A program made the translations under genes and the position numbers. A stretch of DNA of 12,055 nt from an uncultured Mucilaginibacter sp. (lineage in GTDB: Bacteria; Bacteroidota; Bacteroidia; Sphingobacteriales; Sphingobacteriaceae): positions 1 to 12,055 of the forward strand of contig NZ_CAMLOV010000166.1 of assembly GCF_946481715.1 (NCBI RefSeq), read 5' to 3'. The stretch's first letter is position 1. Every line of letters begins with the position of its first letter. Positions 1-7,221 of the stretch are shown piece by piece. The notes below the pieces were generated by a model. The model was not told the DNA's origin. It made no database searches and saw only the letters and a program-made list of their open reading frames with translations.

Positions 1-1161
1 GAAGGCCGCACCCTCATTGCCAAAGAAGGGTATCAGCACTGCATCCAACCCGGCATTCACCAAAAAGGTAATAACGAAACCTTTTAAAATCATTTTCATT
101 TCGCCTTTGGCAAAAAAGATAGTCCACAAAAAATTATTGAGGTAAAGGAGGGGGATACAGAGCGTGAGTATGAAAAAAGTGCCGGCGTTCACCGCACCGT
201 ATTTGCCTTGGGTAAGGGCATCGATAACCGGCACCCAAAGGATATTGAGCGCCAGCGCGGTAAAGGCGGCGATCATCATCTCGGCACGGAATAAGTTTTT
301 GAGCCCCCCCGTATCTACCACGCCGATCTTAAACATTTTGGTAAACTTCGGGATAAGCAGCGGCGCGATGGCCAGCAGCGGTAGGGTGCTCATTTCAAAA
401 ACTTTATAGGCAAAACTGTATTCCGCCAGTTTTACCGCGGAGGCGATAAAGCCGATAAACACCCAATCGAACCGCGCCATGGCGGAGGTGAGGATATTAA
501 CCCCGGTTTGCGGTAAGGCCTCGCGGAGAAGGGATGTGTATTTACCTTTATGCAGCAAAACGCCAACGCCAACCCCGGTGCCCCGGATGAAAACTATCGT
601 TGTAATGAGTAGCTCCAGCATATCGCCTGCAATAAAAACCATAACAGCACTTTGCAACGAAATAATGTGGAGGATGGCCAGCACCAACAAAGCCAGGCTC
701 CTTACTAGGTTCGACACCACCAGCATGGTACCCAGTAAGCGGAAACGCTCCAGTCCGCTGGCGGCTTGTTTAAAAGGTGTTGAGAAATAGATCATCAGCT
801 TACCCGCACCAATTAATAAAAGCAAGGGGTAAACGCCACTGCTTTGGCTGATAAACAAGCTGCCGAACAACAATGCGCCATAAAATAAAAACCCGGTAAA
901 CAATACATGGAAAAGGTAAAGCGATACTACTTCTTTGGTATCCTCACCTGATGCTATCTTGCGGATGGATACCTGGTCGATACCCAGTGACAGGAGGTTA
1001 AATGCCATCATCAGGATAGCCAGTGCAAGGTTCAGTTGGCCGAAGCTGTTTTTATCGAGCCCGGTTGATAGCAGGTAAAAAATAACCAGCCCAGCCAGTT
1101 GGTTAACAATTAGCTGCAGCGTATTTGCAGATAGATTTTGAAATAGTTTGCTTTTCAACAC
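1..1161 (-). CDS. Wzx/MATE-like polysaccharide flippase, C-terminus cut by the window edge
   Basis: This is a predicted inner-membrane flippase that moves undecaprenyl-linked polysaccharide units across the membrane. The minus-strand frame is open without a stop from 1161 to base 1, giving 387 codons; the family is usually about 430-500 residues, so the C-terminus lies outside. The translation is a chain of hydrophobic helices (for example GLVIFYLLS, LALAILMMAFNLLSLGID, LLLLIGAGKLMIYF, SAVMVFIAGDMLELLIT). The early stretch SLGIDQVSIRKIASGED fits the oligosaccharide flippase family, where the second helix ends in a G-[IV]-[DE] followed by a basic loop. There is no ATG at the head of the frame. 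The best starts are GTG at 1161-1159 or TTG at 1158-1156, two or five bases after the stop of the glycosyltransferase, which suggests translational coupling. No Shine-Dalgarno is visible. I am confident of the superfamily but not of the exact polymer (O-antigen, capsule or exopolysaccharide). Confidence 0.85.
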   Translation of the reverse strand, partial: MLKSKLFQNLSANTLQLIVNQLAGLVIFYLLSTGLDKNSFGQLNLALAILMMAFNLLSLGIDQVSIRKIASGEDTKEVVSLYLFHVLFTGFLFYGALLFGSLFISQSSGVYPLLLLIGAGKLMIYFSTPFKQAASGLERFRLLGTMLVVSNLVRSLALLVLAILHIISLQSAVMVFIAGDMLELLITTIVFIRGTGVGVGVLLHKGKYTSLLREALPQTGVNILTSAMARFDWVFIGFIASAVKLAEYSFAYKVFEMSTLPLLAIAPLLIPKFTKMFKIGVVDTGGLKNLFRAEMMIAAFTALALNILWVPVIDALTQGKYGAVNAGTFFILTLCIPLLYLNNFLWTIFFAKGEMKMILKGFVITFLVNAGLDAVLIPFFGNEGAAF

Positions 1162-1163
1162 AG

Positions 1164-1970
1164 TTAATAGTCAACCACCAGTTTTTTTGATGCCGATAAC
1201 TTACCCGAAGGTAGGTATTTGCCTTCTTCAAAAAGCTTTAGGTAATGATATTTAAGCCGGGTGTTTTTATAAAGCGTTAGGGCTATATCCAGTCCCTCCA
1301 GCCCATCTAAAAAACCTAAACGGATAATATAGCTTATAAAAAAGCAATAAACCGGGGATAAGTACAACTTAAAGAGCGCTGCTTTTTTGCCGGCATTTAA
1401 ATACTTAACGGCGCTCAGCCTGGCGTAGTGAACGGCCTTTTTATCGTATTCTTGTATGTTTTGTACCGAATAGTGGTGCAGGTAACCGCCAATCCTTTTT
1501 ACCGTTGCGCCGTGCGGAAGCAGCAAAGTTTCGTGCACTTCGGTTTCAGACCACCTTACCCGCGTACGGTTAAACAAACGGCGGTGGTGGTCGCGGCCCC
1601 AGGTCCCGTATTTAATAAGTTTATTGCCAAAGTAAGAGCGGAAGCGGATATCATAAACCACATCAGGGTCATTAAGTGTTAGTCCATGTAATGTTTTTAC
1701 AAGCTGCGCATCGGCAATTTCATCAGCATCAATGCTTAGTATCCAGTCGTATTTGGCAAGGGCAACCCCCTTGTTTTTGTTGGCACCGTAGCCATCCCAG
1801 GGTTTATGGTAAGCGCGGCATACGTAAGCCTCTGCAATTTTAAGCGTATCATCGGTGCTGCCATTATCAACCACCACAATATCATCGCTAATGAAGCTTG
1901 CCATTTTAAGGCACCTGCCCAATATGGCTGCTTCGTTTTTGGTGATGATTACTACTGAAACAGGTATCAT
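1164..1970 (-). CDS. Family 2 glycosyltransferase, WaaE/KdtX-like
   Basis: This is a predicted cytoplasmic GT-A glycosyltransferase (268 residues) that transfers a sugar from a nucleotide donor to a lipopolysaccharide-core or lipid-linked acceptor. Residues 3-12 (PVSVVIITKN) and 31-41 (IVVVDNGSTDD) form the nucleotide-binding half. WILSIDADE at 77-85 carries the DxD-type metal site (D81-A-D83). Further on, a YGTWGRDHHRRLFNR segment followed by WSETEVHE matches the acceptor-side region of the WaaE/KdtX-like branch, in which an arginine-rich loop and a VHE motif are conserved. The C-terminal third (from about residue 185) has hydrophobic, aromatic helices suggesting membrane association. The length is normal for the family. 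It starts with ATG at 1970 in a divergent gap and is followed after 2 bases by the flippase, so both probably belong to one surface-glycan cluster continuing to the left. The sugar and acceptor cannot be read from sequence. Confidence 0.88.
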   Translation of the reverse strand: MIPVSVVIITKNEAAILGRCLKMASFISDDIVVVDNGSTDDTLKIAEAYVCRAYHKPWDGYGANKNKGVALAKYDWILSIDADEIADAQLVKTLHGLTLNDPDVVYDIRFRSYFGNKLIKYGTWGRDHHRRLFNRTRVRWSETEVHETLLLPHGATVKRIGGYLHHYSVQNIQEYDKKAVHYARLSAVKYLNAGKKAALFKLYLSPVYCFFISYIIRLGFLDGLEGLDIALTLYKNTRLKYHYLKLFEEGKYLPSGKLSASKKLVVDY

Positions 1971-2250
1971 GTATTGATATTGATGATGAATAATATATAG
2001 CTCAACTTCTTCTTAAGCCGGGAGCTTATATGTTATATCGTTTGTAAGGGGGGCGGGGTTGCCTCTGTTTTAGGTGGTTTGGCAATTAAATACCAGCCGG
2101 CTTTATCAGTGGAAATTAATCCGCTAAAAATCAAATGTTTAAACAGGAGTAAAATATTTTTTAAATAAACAGGCAACCTTTAAACCGGTAATTACGTGAT
2201 GTAGGAAGATAAGGTTAAATTTATAGGCATATAACGTTTAAAAAGCCGGC
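1971..2250. promoter_or_regulatory. Divergent intergenic region between glycosyltransferase and ECF sigma factor
   Basis: This 280-base AT-rich gap must hold promoters for both flanking transcription units. I could not find a convincing Bacteroidota -33/-7 (TTTG / TAnnTTTG) pair on either strand. Possible regulatory elements are: two exact TAAACAGG copies at 2140-2147 and 2166-2173 (26 bases apart) with a one-mismatch third copy TAAACCGG at 2181-2188; a short inverted repeat AGTGGA-AATTAA-TCCGCT at 2108-2125 (one G.T pair); and GCCGGCTTT at 2096-2104, whose reverse complement sits at 2242-2250 immediately before the sigma-factor ATG. No open frame here looks like a gene. Confidence 0.5.
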
Positions 2251-2892
2251 ATGGGCGACGAAGAGTTACATCAACTGATACGAGGCTGTGTAAAGCAGGA
2301 CAGGAAATGCCAGAAGATGCTATATAAGGCATTTTACGGCTTTTCTATGGGCATTTGCCTGCGCTATGCCAATAACCGGGATGAGGCGGCCGAGGTAATG
2401 AACCAGGGTTTTTTTAAGGTTTACACGCATATAGAAAGATTTGACATGACGCGGCCGTTTAAAGCATGGCTGGGCCGTATTATGATGAATGTATCTATCG
2501 ATTACTACCGGGCTAACCTTAAGATGGCCTACACCGACGACCTGGATAAAGCCGAGCATTTAACAGATGGCGAACTGGTAGACCGCAACTTAAACTACGA
2601 GGACCTGCTGCGTATGGTGCAGCAGTTGCCGCAGGCCTACCGTACCGTGTTTAATCTTTTTGCGATAGACGGTTACTCGCACGAGGAAATAGGCGATATG
2701 CTGAACATCAGCCCCGGTACGTCAAAATCGAATTTGCACAAGGCTCGACAAAAATTAAAAACTATGATCTTAAAAGCAGACGATGCTGCCAACAGCCAAA
2801 ACTACAACCGGGGGATGGACTATAACCCCATTGTAGCCATATGTGGCAGCGACATAAAAAACGCTTTTTTTAACAACGGTATCAGGAGATGA
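2251..2892 (+). CDS. ECF-type RNA polymerase sigma factor
   Basis: This is an alternative sigma factor that directs RNA polymerase to a small regulon, normally held inactive by a membrane anti-sigma factor. Region 2 spans about residues 22-90 (core-binding and -10 recognition; LCLRYA-like helix, then GFFKVYTHIERFD and FKAWLGRIMMNVSIDYYR). Region 4 spans about 117-170 (LLRMVQQLPQAYRTVFNLFAIDGYSHEEIGDMLNIS, then the recognition helix SPGTSKSNLHKARQKLK), so the -35-binding helix-turn-helix is intact. The protein has 213 residues against about 160-195 for most ECF sigmas. The extra length is a tail of about 40 residues (171-213) rich in Asn and Asp. The start ATG at 2251 has no Shine-Dalgarno, which is normal in this phylum. 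The stop TGA at 2890-2892 overlaps the next ATG (ATGA), a classic sigma/anti-sigma coupling. The linked genes are probable targets, which is inference. Confidence 0.93.
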   Translation: MGDEELHQLIRGCVKQDRKCQKMLYKAFYGFSMGICLRYANNRDEAAEVMNQGFFKVYTHIERFDMTRPFKAWLGRIMMNVSIDYYRANLKMAYTDDLDKAEHLTDGELVDRNLNYEDLLRMVQQLPQAYRTVFNLFAIDGYSHEEIGDMLNISPGTSKSNLHKARQKLKTMILKADDAANSQNYNRGMDYNPIVAICGSDIKNAFFNNGIRR

Positions 2893-4151
2893 AAGAGGGG
2901 CAGGATAAAATAGATAACATTTTTAAAAAGCGCCTGGAAGACCCGGCGAACAACCTCGCGTACAACGAGGATGACTGGGATGCCCTTGAACAAATGCTGG
3001 ATAAAGGCAAAAAACGCCCCTTCATGGCATACTGGCTGCCGATAGTAAGCGGCATAGCGGCATTGATGTTATTATTTATAGGATGGTGGTTTTTTAAAGC
3101 CGACCAGGCAACCGTTAAACCCATGCTTGTGGTAAAAACATTACCGCACAAAGTAAACAGGGATTCCGCCGGCACCAATAGGCCACAGGTTACTGTGACC
3201 GCTCCGACGAATAACGTAGCGGTTGTTCCGGGGAAAGCAGATAACGGTGTAAAAGAAAATTATGTTCAAAGGAATTATATAACTCCGGGCAAAAAGGCGC
3301 CGTCGACGGAAAATGCAGATGCGGCAATTTTAGCGGCAAGCGGGATAAATACATCTCGGCCGGGCAGGGCCACCGTAGCACATAAAGATACCGCACTGCC
3401 GGCAAACGCCAATATGGTTGCTGTGCAGCGGGATACCGTTCCGCCTGCTAAAATTAATGGTGTTGGGGATGCCGGGCAGGGTGTAATTGCACAGGCAGAA
3501 CCCGGGAAATCACCAATAAAGCTAAAAGCAAAGGTAAAACCGTTTAATCCGGGTCGCCCGCAGTATGCTTTAAGCGTAATTGCATCGTCGGATATTAACG
3601 GTGTTAATTCTTTTCAGCAAAGTAAGGTGGGGAGCAATTTTGGGGCAATGTTTTCGGTAAGCGTAAAAAAATGGACGATCACCACCGGGGCCACGTATTC
3701 TATAAAGCCGTATGCAACCACGTTTGCTAATTATACAACGGCATACCAGTTTACGCAGGACCCAACCAATGTCATCGCCGATTGCCGTATGCTGGATATC
3801 CCGCTAAACGTAGGATACCAGGTGTATCAAAAAGGTAAAAACAAATTTATGCTGGGTACAGGGCTGTCATCCTATTTTATGCTGCACGAAAGCTATAAAT
3901 ATACATACAACTCGGCTTATGCAAATGGCCCGGCAGCGTATACGGTTCCTAACCCTAAAAACTATTTATTAAGCGTAGTTAATTTAAATGCCACGTTTGA
4001 GCATCAGGTAAATTCAAAATTCAGTTTGAGTGTACAACCGTACATGAAACTGCCGCTAAAGGCGGTAGGTTATAGCCAGGTAAACCTGCACACCGCAGGC
4101 GTAGCCGTAGGCTTCAACTGGAACATAAATTCATTCACCAAACCAAAGTAA
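2889..4151 (+). CDS. Putative anti-sigma regulator with one membrane helix and C-terminal beta-barrel domain
   Basis: This 420-residue protein has three parts. Residues 1-44 are charged and probably cytoplasmic (DNIFKKRLEDP, then DDWDALEQMLDKGKK); this short acidic/basic helical head sits where a sigma-binding domain would be. Residues 45-69 form a single strongly hydrophobic helix (YWLPIVSGIAALMLLFIGWWFF). Residues 70-224 are a Pro/Ala/Thr/Lys-rich, low-complexity linker. From about 225 to 420, alternating aromatic and polar strands (YALSVIASSD, WTITTGATYSIKPY, LDIPLNVGYQVY, FMLGTGLSSYFML, GVAVGFNWNI) resemble the outer-membrane beta-barrel domain PF13568. There is no cleavable signal peptide. 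It overlaps the sigma gene by 4 bases. Such sigma-linked barrel proteins are common in Bacteroidota, where they are usually named only 'outer membrane beta-barrel protein'. The anti-sigma role is inferred from position and topology. An inner-membrane helix joined to a barrel is topologically odd: either the protein spans the periplasm, or the C-terminal domain is periplasmic and only barrel-like. Confidence 0.8.
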   Translation: MKEGQDKIDNIFKKRLEDPANNLAYNEDDWDALEQMLDKGKKRPFMAYWLPIVSGIAALMLLFIGWWFFKADQATVKPMLVVKTLPHKVNRDSAGTNRPQVTVTAPTNNVAVVPGKADNGVKENYVQRNYITPGKKAPSTENADAAILAASGINTSRPGRATVAHKDTALPANANMVAVQRDTVPPAKINGVGDAGQGVIAQAEPGKSPIKLKAKVKPFNPGRPQYALSVIASSDINGVNSFQQSKVGSNFGAMFSVSVKKWTITTGATYSIKPYATTFANYTTAYQFTQDPTNVIADCRMLDIPLNVGYQVYQKGKNKFMLGTGLSSYFMLHESYKYTYNSAYANGPAAYTVPNPKNYLLSVVNLNATFEHQVNSKFSLSVQPYMKLPLKAVGYSQVNLHTAGVAVGFNWNINSFTKPK

Positions 4152-4152
4152 C

Positions 4153-4704
4153 ATGAAGTACATCTGCGTTATTTTACTTGCCTGGTTAAGCATCAAAAAC
4201 CAGGCAGGGCAGGATCTCTATGCCTCTAAAAGCGTAAAAATAAGTTTATTCTCGTCCGCCCCGCTGGAGGATATACAGGCAACTGCCGGCAACGGCACAT
4301 CGGTTTATAACCCCGCTACCGGCGATTTGGCCTTTAGCGTAAATATCCGGTCGTTCCAGTTCCCAAAGTCGTTGATGCAGGAGCATTTTAACGAGAACTA
4401 CATGGAGAGCGATAAATACCCCAAAGCCACTTTTAAAGGGAAAATAAAAGAACTTGTAGATGTTACAAAAAACGGCAGCTACCCGGTAAACGTAACCGGC
4501 GAACTGGATGTGCATGGCGTTAAGCAAACCCGAACAATCCCCGGTACAGTGGTGGTAAACAACGGCACGGTAAGCATGTCATCAGAGTTTATGGTAAAAT
4601 GTGCCGACCATAAGATCGAGATACCTACCCTGGTATTTAAAAAGATTGCCGAGAGCATAAAAATGAACGTATCGGCAACTTATACGGTCGTAAAAAACAG
4701 CTAA
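4153..4704 (+). CDS. YceI-family secreted lipocalin-like protein
   Basis: YceI proteins are periplasmic beta-barrels with a long hydrophobic pocket; characterised members bind polyisoprenoids such as ubiquinone or octaprenyl lipids. This one has 183 residues including an N-terminal signal (about residues 1-18, hydrophobic core ICVILLAWLSI). Family features are visible in order: VKISLFSSAPLEDIQA (28-43), a strand FSVNIRSFQF (61-70), and the hallmark MQEHFNENYMESDKYPKATF segment (75-94), in which the conserved HF...YM...YP.A.F pattern sits. These are followed by VTGELDVHGVKQTRTIP (114-130), with the family's G.L..HGV..... pattern. Length is normal. The gene starts 1 base after the stop of the anti-sigma/barrel gene, so they are surely cotranscribed. 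Its ligand is unknown. The Rieske protein two genes downstream makes a quinone-like ligand attractive but unproven. Confidence 0.92.
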   Translation: MKYICVILLAWLSIKNQAGQDLYASKSVKISLFSSAPLEDIQATAGNGTSVYNPATGDLAFSVNIRSFQFPKSLMQEHFNENYMESDKYPKATFKGKIKELVDVTKNGSYPVNVTGELDVHGVKQTRTIPGTVVVNNGTVSMSSEFMVKCADHKIEIPTLVFKKIAESIKMNVSATYTVVKNS

Positions 4705-4725
4705 AAACCCTATAACAAATATATC

Positions 4726-5670
4726 ATGAAGAAACTAATATCCCTTGCAGCTTGCGTTGTAATTAGTACCGGCCTTTGGGCGCAAACCAAACCTGCGGAA
4801 AGCAAAACCGCAGCTGATTCATTGCTCAACAGCATGGATAGCAGCCCCAAAGCCGAGCCGGTTATCGCCACCTTTAAATCTACAAGGCTGATCCTCGGCG
4901 CTACCACCGAAACCGTAAAAAAGAATAACCTTAACTTTTTAGTTATACACCGCTTTGGCGATATCGGCGGTTCGGAAGGCGGCGGCAAAACCCTCTTCGG
5001 GTTGGATAACTCAAGTGATATTTACATTGGCTTCGAATACGGGCTTAGCGATAACCTGGATATTGATTTTGGCCGCAGCAAATTTGCGCAACAGGTAGAC
5101 CTCGGGCTTAAATACGCCGTCATCCATCAAACATCAGATAATGCAACCCCGTTTGCCGTAACCCTTTTGGGCAAAGCGGGGGTAAAAGCGTATCATGCCA
5201 GCCAGGGCGAGTTCCCTAACTTTTCGGACAGGTTTGCCTACGTGGCCCAGGCAATTATCGCCCGTAAATTCTCATCAAATTTTTCTTTGCAGGTAACGCC
5301 AACTTATGTGCGCAATAACTCCCCCTTCCCGTTTTTGCCGGGTAACGATCGCGGGTTTTTTGCCATGGGTGTAGCCGGCCGCTTAAAGGTTACCAAACGG
5401 ATGGGTATTGTGGTTGATTATGCGCACCCTTTCTCTTCCTTCCGCAGCAACGCAACGGGAAACAACGCCTTTTACGACCCGTTGGGTGTAGGGCTTGAGA
5501 TAGAAACCGGTGGGCACGTGTTCACTATCGTGTTCAGTAACGCCAAGGCTATAACCGAAACAAGTTACCTAAGCGCCAGCCAAAGCGATTGGGGCAAAGG
5601 GCAGTTCCGCCTGGGCTTTACCATATCCAGGATGTTCAGCTTTAACAAAAAAGCAAAAAAAACTTATTAA
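4726..5670 (+). CDS. DUF5777-type beta-barrel protein, probably outer membrane
   Basis: This is a secreted protein of 314 residues with a clear signal peptide (MKK, hydrophobic core, probable cleavage after WA at about residue 19). After a short linker, residues 50-314 are a run of amphipathic beta strands: TFKSTRLILGATTETVKKNNLNFLVIHRFGDIGG, SDIYIGFEYGLSDNLDIDFGRS, VDLGLKYAVI, FSLQVTPTYVRNN, GFFAMGVAGRLKVTKRMGIVVDYAHP and HVFTIVFSNAKAI. This order and the FLVIHRFG and YIGFEYGLSDNL signatures match the DUF5777 barrel family. The last strands end with FRLGFTISRMFSF, an aromatic end typical of outer-membrane barrels, although a short KKAKKTY tail follows. The family has no established function that I know of; it often sits beside YceI genes in Bacteroidota. 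It starts 21 bases after the YceI stop. No Shine-Dalgarno is seen. Confidence 0.85.
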   Translation: MKKLISLAACVVISTGLWAQTKPAESKTAADSLLNSMDSSPKAEPVIATFKSTRLILGATTETVKKNNLNFLVIHRFGDIGGSEGGGKTLFGLDNSSDIYIGFEYGLSDNLDIDFGRSKFAQQVDLGLKYAVIHQTSDNATPFAVTLLGKAGVKAYHASQGEFPNFSDRFAYVAQAIIARKFSSNFSLQVTPTYVRNNSPFPFLPGNDRGFFAMGVAGRLKVTKRMGIVVDYAHPFSSFRSNATGNNAFYDPLGVGLEIETGGHVFTIVFSNAKAITETSYLSASQSDWGKGQFRLGFTISRMFSFNKKAKKTY

Positions 5671-5689
5671 CCCTACTAAATACAACACC

Positions 5690-6115
5690 ATGGAAAGACA
5701 TGAATTTTTAGCGAAGCTGGGCATTGGCCTGGCGGCTGTGTGCACAGGATGCAGTTTAGTATCATGCGGCAGTAACCCAAAAAGCGGAGACCCCACCCCC
5801 TCCGGAGATGGCAATATTTTTTCCGTAAACCTCGATTCGGAACTACTTAATATTGGCGACTCTAAAGTATCCAACGGCGTTATTTTGGCCCGTGTTGCAG
5901 CAGGCAATTCGTCCGATGCATTTTCGGCAGTACAGGTAAACTGCACGCACGAGGGGGGCGTTATTGCTTATCACGCAGATTCAGGCATTTATATATGCCC
6001 GCTGCACGGCAGCGAGTTCGGCAAAACCGGTACCGTATTACAGGGGCCGGCTGTAACATCGCTTAAGAAGTATAACGTGGTAATTACCGGCACAAGCTTA
6101 GCCGTGCGCGCGTAA
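5690..6115 (+). CDS. Rieske [2Fe-2S] lipoprotein
   Basis: This is a small exported electron-transfer protein of 141 residues. The Rieske cluster ligands are complete: C85-T-H87-E-G in the first loop and C103-P-L-H106-G-S in the second (two Cys, two His), followed by F110 and a final beta strand ending LAVRA. The spacing and small size match soluble or ferredoxin-type Rieske domains, and no membrane helix follows the signal. The N-terminus ERHEFLAKLGIGLAAVC resembles a Tat signal (R-x-F-L-x-K) but has Arg-His where Arg-Arg is expected. A lipobox LVSC puts the lipidated cysteine at C26. Folded Fe-S proteins normally leave by Tat, so the degenerate motif is worth noting. It is the last gene before a strong terminator and starts 19 bases after the DUF5777 stop. 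Its redox partner is unknown; the co-encoded YceI is a candidate quinone binder by inference. Confidence 0.93.
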   Translation: MERHEFLAKLGIGLAAVCTGCSLVSCGSNPKSGDPTPSGDGNIFSVNLDSELLNIGDSKVSNGVILARVAAGNSSDAFSAVQVNCTHEGGVIAYHADSGIYICPLHGSEFGKTGTVLQGPAVTSLKKYNVVITGTSLAVRA

Positions 6116-6147
6116 ATAGAACGTTTAATTGTGATGGTTGAAAGGGG

Positions 6148-6186
6148 CAGCCTATTCCTGGTTAGGGTAGGCTGTTTTTATTTTAT
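6148..6186 (+). terminator. Intrinsic terminator after the Rieske gene
   Basis: The arms CAGCCTA (6148-6154) and TAGGCTG (6168-6174) are perfect 7-base complements enclosing 13 bases, in which a CC/GG pairing can extend the stem past a bulge. A T-rich tract (TTTTTATTTTAT, 6175-6186) follows directly. It lies 32 bases after the Rieske stop and about 50 bases before the next gene, so it closes the sigma-factor operon and separates it from the DUF2157 unit. Confidence 0.85.
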
Positions 6187-6237
6187 CGTGCATCAATAAA
6201 TAAACACTAAATTAGTTTCCGTAAACCTAAGCTATAT

Positions 6238-7221
6238 ATGGAAACTCAGCGTGTTACACGCAAGCAAATACACATCATTGCAAGGCACAGCAACCTGCCT
6301 GCTGCCGGTATTAAAAAGACCCTGCAGAAGCAGGAAATTTATGCCGATAGAGCCGGTTGGGCAAAGTTTATTGATGTTGCGCTGCTTGGTATTGGTGCGG
6401 CATTTGCACTTGCCGGTATCATTTTCTTTTTTGCCTACAACTGGCACAACCTACACAAATTTGTAAAACTGGGCATTGTACAGGGCTTATTAATTGCGGC
6501 TGTGTTGGTTGTTTTGTTCGCAAAACTTTCGGAGCTTACCAAAAATATTGTGCTTACAGGTGCATCCGTTTTGGTAGGTGTACTGTTCTCGGTTTTTGGG
6601 CAGATCTATCAAACCGGGGCCGAGGCCTACGATTTCTTTTTAGGGTGGACAGTTTTCATCTTCATCTGGGCCATTGTAGCCGAGTTTGCGCCGCTGTGGC
6701 TCCTCCTCACTTTACTTATCAATACAACGCTTGTTTTTTATACACAGCAAGTTGGCCCTAATTGGAGCACTACTACGCTTTGCCTGGTGCTGTTTGCCAT
6801 TAATGTAGGCATTATAGCTTTGGTGCAATGGTACTACCGCAATTATTTCGAACAAGTGGCCGTACGCTATTTCAGCAAGATTGTTGCCCTTGGTGCGGCG
6901 GCTTGTATCACCATCAGTATCGTATCCGGTATATCATACAGCTACCGCAATTATGCCGAAACGCTTTGGATAGCCATATTGGCCGCTATTTTAGTTTATG
7001 GTTTTGCCGTGCGGTACAGCTTTAGCCATAAATCGCTTTACTATTTATGCATCATCCCGTTAAGCGTTATTATCATCCTGTGTGCTTGGATCATCAGGAT
7101 AGTCCATGAAGATTCCGGCGCTTTGTTTTTTATCATCAGCCTTTTTGTGGTGATAAGCATTACCGCATTAGTAAACGCATTACTCACCCTAAACAAAAGC
7201 TGGCATGGAAACCAACGATAA
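6238..7221 (+). CDS. DUF2157 polytopic membrane protein
   Basis: This is an integral membrane protein of 327 residues and unknown biochemical role. A polar N-terminal part (1-42, with RKQIHIIARHSNLPAAGIKKTLQKQEIY) precedes about nine hydrophobic segments starting near residue 45. The stretch GQIYQTGAEAYDFFLGW at 121-137 is the recognisable DUF2157 signature, where GQ.YQTGA...D.F..W is strongly conserved. The N-terminal helical region before the first helix is also typical. ATG at 6238 is the first codon of a new transcription unit after the terminator; no Shine-Dalgarno is apparent. The next gene starts inside its last codons (17-base overlap). The three-gene order DUF2157, DUF4401, GDYXXLXY recurs in many bacteria, which implies that the products act together in the membrane. 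Confidence 0.9.
   Translation: METQRVTRKQIHIIARHSNLPAAGIKKTLQKQEIYADRAGWAKFIDVALLGIGAAFALAGIIFFFAYNWHNLHKFVKLGIVQGLLIAAVLVVLFAKLSELTKNIVLTGASVLVGVLFSVFGQIYQTGAEAYDFFLGWTVFIFIWAIVAEFAPLWLLLTLLINTTLVFYTQQVGPNWSTTTLCLVLFAINVGIIALVQWYYRNYFEQVAVRYFSKIVALGAAACITISIVSGISYSYRNYAETLWIAILAAILVYGFAVRYSFSHKSLYYLCIIPLSVIIILCAWIIRIVHEDSGALFFIISLFVVISITALVNALLTLNKSWHGNQR

Noticed and set aside
164..790. Plus-strand frames at 164-409 and 479-790
   Set aside because: They lie opposite the continuous flippase frame, whose translation is clearly membrane protein; the plus-strand products look like noise.
4735..4757. LAAC lipobox at residues 7-10 of the DUF5777 protein
   Set aside because: It is too close to the N-terminus, before most of the hydrophobic core; cleavage after WA near residue 19 is more plausible.
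5569..5946. Minus-strand 125-codon frame
   Set aside because: It lies antisense to the end of the DUF5777 gene and the start of the Rieske gene, both strongly supported, and has no recognisable domain.
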